Below, piece by piece: positions 22,735-26,538 of a DNA stretch of 26,538 nt. Every line of letters starts with the position of its first letter. The stretch's first letter is position 1. Source of the stretch: Batkoa obscura (Eukaryota > Entomophthoromycota > Entomophthoromycetes > Entomophthorales > Batkoaceae). Made by a program: the position numbers and the translations under genes. The notes beneath the pieces were generated by a model, which searched no databases, was not told the DNA's origin, and was given only the letters and a program-made list of their open reading frames with translations. The stretch spans positions 1 to 26,538 of the forward strand of contig JASVEC010000242.1 of assembly GCA_030770535.1 (NCBI GenBank). The letters run 5' to 3'.

Positions 22735-24120
22735 CTTATCGCTATACTTAACCACCATTAATATTAAGGTTATATCATTAAGTAAATAACATTTGCCACG
22801 ATTTTCATTTAAGTTATAAATTATAAGGTGCTTTTATTTGATAGACAACAAATAACACCATCTAATCTCTACTTTTTGCCACGTTTTAATAGTATGAATC
22901 TTATAACTATTTAACTATTAATTTTAACTCATTTTGCAATGATAATTCAAAAATATCAAATTATACTCTTATTCTTATCCCCTTTTCAAAAAGGAGGTAC
23001 TAAATTTTAAGGTTTAACTTTATAAGATTAAATGAAATAAAATAATTCCCTTGTTTCCATTAATTTTTCTCACGCCTAGAAATCTCAACTTCAGTTAACT
23101 CTTAAATTCAAACGTAAGTTTATACTAAACAAATCATTATGTTTGGTTATTACTTAGTTTGTTTTCATAGATAAGAAACTATTAATTATAATTCCATCTT
23201 ATCCTTTTTGTTATTACAAACCATCCGTACTTTAATAAATTAATACTAAATGGTACAAGCTTTTGCCTTAGATAAGAGTATTTTTACTACCTCCAAGTTT
23301 ATTAAAACGTTTAAGGGATAAAGTTAACTAAAAATAGACTGCATTTATAAAAATAACCCAAAAAAGATTCTATAGAATTTTCAATCCCAAAACTTTATGC
23401 TTGAAACTGAACCATGTTTGTGCAATTAAATTATAAAGTTAAATAACTATTGTTAATAACGTAATAATAAGTCTAAGATGTTCATTTTAATCAGCTATTT
23501 GATGAATAAATAGATAAGAAAACTTGATTCCTGTTAAAGTATTATAGTTATCTTAAAGTTTATTGATATTATATTTTATTATTACTATATTTTTAATAGC
23601 TTTAATAGTTTTAGTAGTTTCAATAGTTTCAAAGATAAGAGCACCGCCTGAATTTAAAAAATCGCAATATTAAATGGAAAATTAGTTCCACACTATACCG
23701 TTATCTGTAAAAATCCCACCCCCTAAACTTTGGCTCACTTTGTTATTAAAATATTCCTATTTATATTTCATTAATCAATGTAACTTTAATGATCTCACAT
23801 CAATTTGTGGTTAAAACTTGAATTATAAAACAAACTAACATCAATCAATTTAAGTGTATTATTTTTACTATTTATTATTTATTAATAAAGTAGTAATAAA
23901 GTTTATACAATTGTAATAATAACATAAATTTAAACTCATACGAATAGTTTTATTAATATGGCGTTGTTATCTGCTAAATGTTATATTAAAATCCTGTAGT
24001 TTTAGAGAATAAATTGAAATGAGCTCATTCTTACATTTAATTTGAGTGAAATGAAAGTTTAAGACAAACACAAGTTTACCCAACTCCCTTTATCTACCCT
24101 CCATCTTTAAAAGTGATAAG
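22735..24120. promoter_or_regulatory. Cluster of GATAAG and CCCCT motifs upstream of third CBM21 gene
   Basis: GATAAG lies at 23170, 23271, 23513, 23634 and 24115 on the + strand and at 22735, 22974 and 23198 on the - strand (first base of each site given). That is eight in 1.4 kb, where roughly one is expected at this base composition. CCCCT, the fungal stress-response core, also occurs at 22979 and 23720 within the span and at 22703 and 24206 on either side. GATA factors (nitrogen, iron or light control) and Msn2-type factors are candidates; neither is shown. Confidence 0.4.
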
Positions 24121-24127
24121 AATAGAA

Positions 24128-24210
24128 CCAATCATTTGGAGCTAATGTCGACGTCAATACAATTATTGAATTAGTATATAAACAACATTAGAAACTTCAA
24201 ATCTACCCCT
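24128..24210 (+). promoter_or_regulatory. Core promoter of third CBM21 gene (CCAAT, CRE-like, TATA, CCCCT)
   Basis: In order: CCAAT at 24128-24132; CGACGTCA at 24149-24156, seven of eight bases of the cAMP response element; TATATAAA at 24175-24182; CCCCT at 24206-24210. The ATG is at 24307. The spacing is that of an ordinary polymerase II promoter. A CRE-like and a stress element fit a gene for glycogen control, but this is inferred. Confidence 0.45.
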
Positions 24211-24306
24211 GATAATAATCAATTTTCCCCATAATCAACGAAAATTATAAATTTTAGCTTTATCAGAGATAACGCTTTTTTTATTCTATTTTTTTTTTTA
24301 TAAAAT

Positions 24307-25305
24307 ATGCTTTATAACTACTCACCTCCTTTACTGAGTACAATAAACCATGTACCTACCACTTCGTTATCTTTGACTCATGCTATCTTTGAATCCCAGA
24401 TTCAACCTAAACCAAAACTATTAATACGTAAAATTTCGGGGGAAGTTGTTAAACCGATATTAAAAAGAGAAGATAGTTTTAATAGTAAACATGGACTAAA
24501 AAGTGTCCAGTTTTCAAGTAAAGAATTAGCTAAAATAGTGCGATTCGATAAAACATTATGTCCTCAATCTATTAGTGGGAAAATACCTTTAAGTATTAAA
24601 TTGACTAATTTCAATTCAACTGTAGATAGGTATCATCATATGGTTCATTTAGAAGGTATCGAATTAAGTAAAGATAAGTCAAGAATTCAAGGGCTAATAA
24701 ATGTAACCAATATAACCTTTCAAAAAGAAGTTATAGTGAGATATACCTTTGATAATTGGACTTCATTTTCACATATCGATGCTTATCATCATAAAAGTAT
24801 AAATCAAGATAAAGATCAATTTCAATTTGTATTAACCTTACCAAAAGATAAGTTAACGAGCGAAGATATAAATGCGGAATATAATTTAAAATTTGCAATT
24901 CAATATAATGTATGTAATAATGAGTACTGGGATAACAACGAAGGTAAAAATTATACAGTAACCATTAAACCCAGTGTATATATTAAAGAACCAAAGCCAA
25001 GTTTCGGTTCAAGGTATTGTATCAACGATAGCTTAAAGGAAGAAGTAGTAAATCAGCATATCAAATGTATACCGAAATCGAGTTATAAACAAAATGATTT
25101 TATATCGATAAATGAAACTTTTTTTACATCGTCAAATGTATTCAATAATATCCAGTGTAACAATAATCTTTTAAGCTCTTCTCCTATCCACTTATCTTGC
25201 TCCCCAGTTTATGGTATGGGTTGGGCTAAAGCAGGTTCATCTTGGTTTGACTCCATCACTATAGACTCTTTCAGTCATTCACCACCAGTTTCTTTTAGTT
25301 CTTAG
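24307..25305 (+). CDS. CBM21 protein phosphatase 1 regulatory subunit (332 aa), copy 3
   Basis: Single exon. The N-terminal SLSLTHAIFES (20-30) matches KISFTHATYER of copy 1. KLLIRKISGEVVKPILK (37-53) is the fungal Gac1-type block. The PP1 docking motif KSVQF is at 65-69, with Gln where copies 1 and 2 have Ser and Thr. VRFDKTLCPQSISGKIPLS follows. CBM21 covers about 112-220, with EVIVRYTFDNWTSF (141-154), LKFAIQYN (194-201) and WDNNEGKNYTV (208-218), a complete glycogen-synthase-binding motif. The tail is short and holds SFGSRYCINDSLKEE (232-246) and SCSPVYGMGWAKAG (297-310). The basic SF site of copies 1 and 2 is absent. By overall similarity it is nearest to copy 1. Confidence 0.9.
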   Translation: MLYNYSPPLLSTINHVPTTSLSLTHAIFESQIQPKPKLLIRKISGEVVKPILKREDSFNSKHGLKSVQFSSKELAKIVRFDKTLCPQSISGKIPLSIKLTNFNSTVDRYHHMVHLEGIELSKDKSRIQGLINVTNITFQKEVIVRYTFDNWTSFSHIDAYHHKSINQDKDQFQFVLTLPKDKLTSEDINAEYNLKFAIQYNVCNNEYWDNNEGKNYTVTIKPSVYIKEPKPSFGSRYCINDSLKEEVVNQHIKCIPKSSYKQNDFISINETFFTSSNVFNNIQCNNNLLSSSPIHLSCSPVYGMGWAKAGSSWFDSITIDSFSHSPPVSFSS

Positions 25306-26149
25306 GTCTTTGATTCTTTTTAGTTTAATAAATTATATGTTTTTTTACAATAATTTGATAGGAAATTTTTATAAGTTTGTTTTAAGTTGTGAATGTTTAC
25401 TGTAGCTTTTTGATTTATGATTTGTAATCATAAAGTTAAAATTTAAAACTTTAGGTAGATAATGTACAGTAATTATTATTGAATCTCATAAGCCTTTTTT
25501 CGGACTAGACTTTTAACAAAACACCCGTTCAGTATTCACCGATCCGCTAAAAGTCAGTCTTGAATTATTCAAAAAACTATACCAAACTATTCCTTTTACT
25601 TTTTATATTAGGACCTAAAAAATCCCCTTAACACTTATCCCAATTTCTTAATTTTCTCCATTGTTTTTTAAGTGAATAAATGCCTATTAGTTTTTATAGT
25701 CTAGTGTATTTTTAGGTGGAAATTACTATGACTATAAATGTATCTAGATTCTTTTGGACAAAATTCGCGGCTAATTTTGCAATGAAAATTTGCAAATTGG
25801 TTATAATCAATTGTTGATAGAAAGGATCAAAACTATTGTTTTAATATAAATAAAGTACTTAAAACATGAATGTCTTATTTAATTTAATTGTTAAAAAGTT
25901 TTTTTCTAATACCTTTTTTTTAATATGTTCAAGCTAATTTAATAAAAGTTTTTCATCTTTAAAAGTCTAGACACTAAGTACTTTATTTACCAAAATAAAA
26001 AACGATATAAAAAAAATAACTCTTCAAAAATGTTATAAGGAAGGTATTAAACTAGTAGGCTCAGAATCCCTTCAAAGTATTTTAGTCCTCTTTAAGCTTA
26101 ACTAAGTCAAAGAGATCAAGGTTAGAGATTTAATAGAGGTGATGGGGTT
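25306..26149. other. AT-rich spacer downstream of third CBM21 gene
   Basis: An AATAAA lies about 20 bp after the stop codon and may be the poly(A) signal. No further gene or RNA is seen, though G+C rises slightly around 25500-25560. Confidence 0.45.
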
Positions 26150-26296
26150 ATGGGTATCATTAATAAATTGATGAGCGAAAAACCTCTTATAAGTATTGTA
26201 GATGCTTGCGGCAGTAAAAGGGAACGAAAAAAGGGACATAAGGGGCCAATGTGGAATGAAAGCTGTAGAAGTGTGAACCTAGTTAAACAATTTTAA
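26150..26296 (+). CDS. Small unidentified ORF (48 aa) in a G+C-richer patch
   Basis: ATG at 26150, TAA at 26294-26296. The product starts MGIINKLMSEKPLISIVDAC and continues with a basic stretch, GSKRERKKGHKGPMW. Positions 26190-26280 are about 45% G+C against about 22% locally, which is unlike other spacers here. No family is recognised. It could be a fragment of a larger gene, a mobile-element piece or a small peptide gene. MITE copy 5 begins 130 bp downstream. Confidence 0.25.
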   Translation: MGIINKLMSEKPLISIVDACGSKRERKKGHKGPMWNESCRSVNLVKQF

Positions 26297-26338
26297 CTTT
26301 TTAAACATTGCGATATTTTTATAGTTTTTATTTTTATA

Positions 26339-26357
26339 TAAATAAATAAATAAAAAT
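26339..26357. repeat. (AAAT)n microsatellite
   Basis: Three to four AAAT units after a TATATA run. With the T-rich stretch just before it (26320-26338) it can form an imperfect hairpin. Confidence 0.5.
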
Positions 26358-26427
26358 CTTTTTAGTCTATTTTTTTGACTAATCATAGAATCTTGGTTCA
26401 ATATATTAGAAATATGTTTTAAAGATA

Positions 26428-26529
26428 TGGGGATGTATTTTTGTATTTAAGAATTTTACTAACATATTTTCCACTCAAATAGCGCTTAAAAAACGGAAAA
26501 AATAATGAAGCCAAAAAAAAACACTCTCA
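26428..26529 (+). mobile_element. MITE copy 5
   Basis: About 102 bp, TGGGGATGTATTTTTG to ACACTCTCA, flanked by TA on both sides (26426-26427, 26530-26531). Near-identical in its first 16 bases to copy 2 and with the full family core, so among the younger copies. It ends 9 bp before the window edge. Confidence 0.8.
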
Positions 26530-26538
26530 TATATTGAG

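Overview
The window is about 75-80% A+T and looks like a chromosome segment of an early-diverging fungus (Mucoromycota or Zoopagomycota type). The grounds are short spliceosomal introns of 50-115 nt with GTAAGT-like donors, long Asn/Gln-rich tracts, a fungal-type mitochondrial enoyl-CoA hydratase, an epsin, and three CBM21 glycogen-targeting subunits of protein phosphatase 1. The exact lineage cannot be fixed from sequence alone. All assignments come from reading motifs by eye; no database search was run.

Layout. Positions ~350-1916 (+) hold a decayed, intron-bearing copy of the Hsp70/Hsp90 co-chaperone Sti1/Hop, with a ~101-bp palindromic-ended MITE inside its last coding region. 2673-4202 (-) is a four-exon CCCH zinc-finger protein like ZC3H11A. 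5932-8992 (+) is a secreted Asn-rich surface-type protein whose signal-peptide frame and main frame are separated by a one-base offset in an AAT microsatellite. 9214-11473 (-) is a nine-exon epsin (ENTH, two UIMs, DPF and NPF motifs). 12064-13378 (-) is an eight-exon mitochondrial enoyl-CoA hydratase (291 aa). 13.5-18.0 kb is gene-poor: two more MITEs in direct orientation and one inverted, an unidentified coding remnant, and a tRNA-like island. 18097-25305 carries three intronless CBM21/RVxF genes (+, -, +) separated by long AT-rich spacers. The last ~1.2 kb has a small G+C-richer ORF and a fifth MITE copy.

The clearest joint story is the CBM21 cluster. All three proteins keep a PP1-docking [K]x[V]x[F] motif ahead of a CBM21 domain, so they should bring PP1 to glycogen and glycogen synthase. 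They differ in the residue inside the docking motif, in the synthase-binding WDNNxGxNY motif, and in their promoters. They also share short C-terminal motifs outside the known domains. The second story is a TA-flanked MITE family (five copies) whose insertion site can be read directly in the Sti1 pseudogene. No previously undescribed multi-gene system was found.
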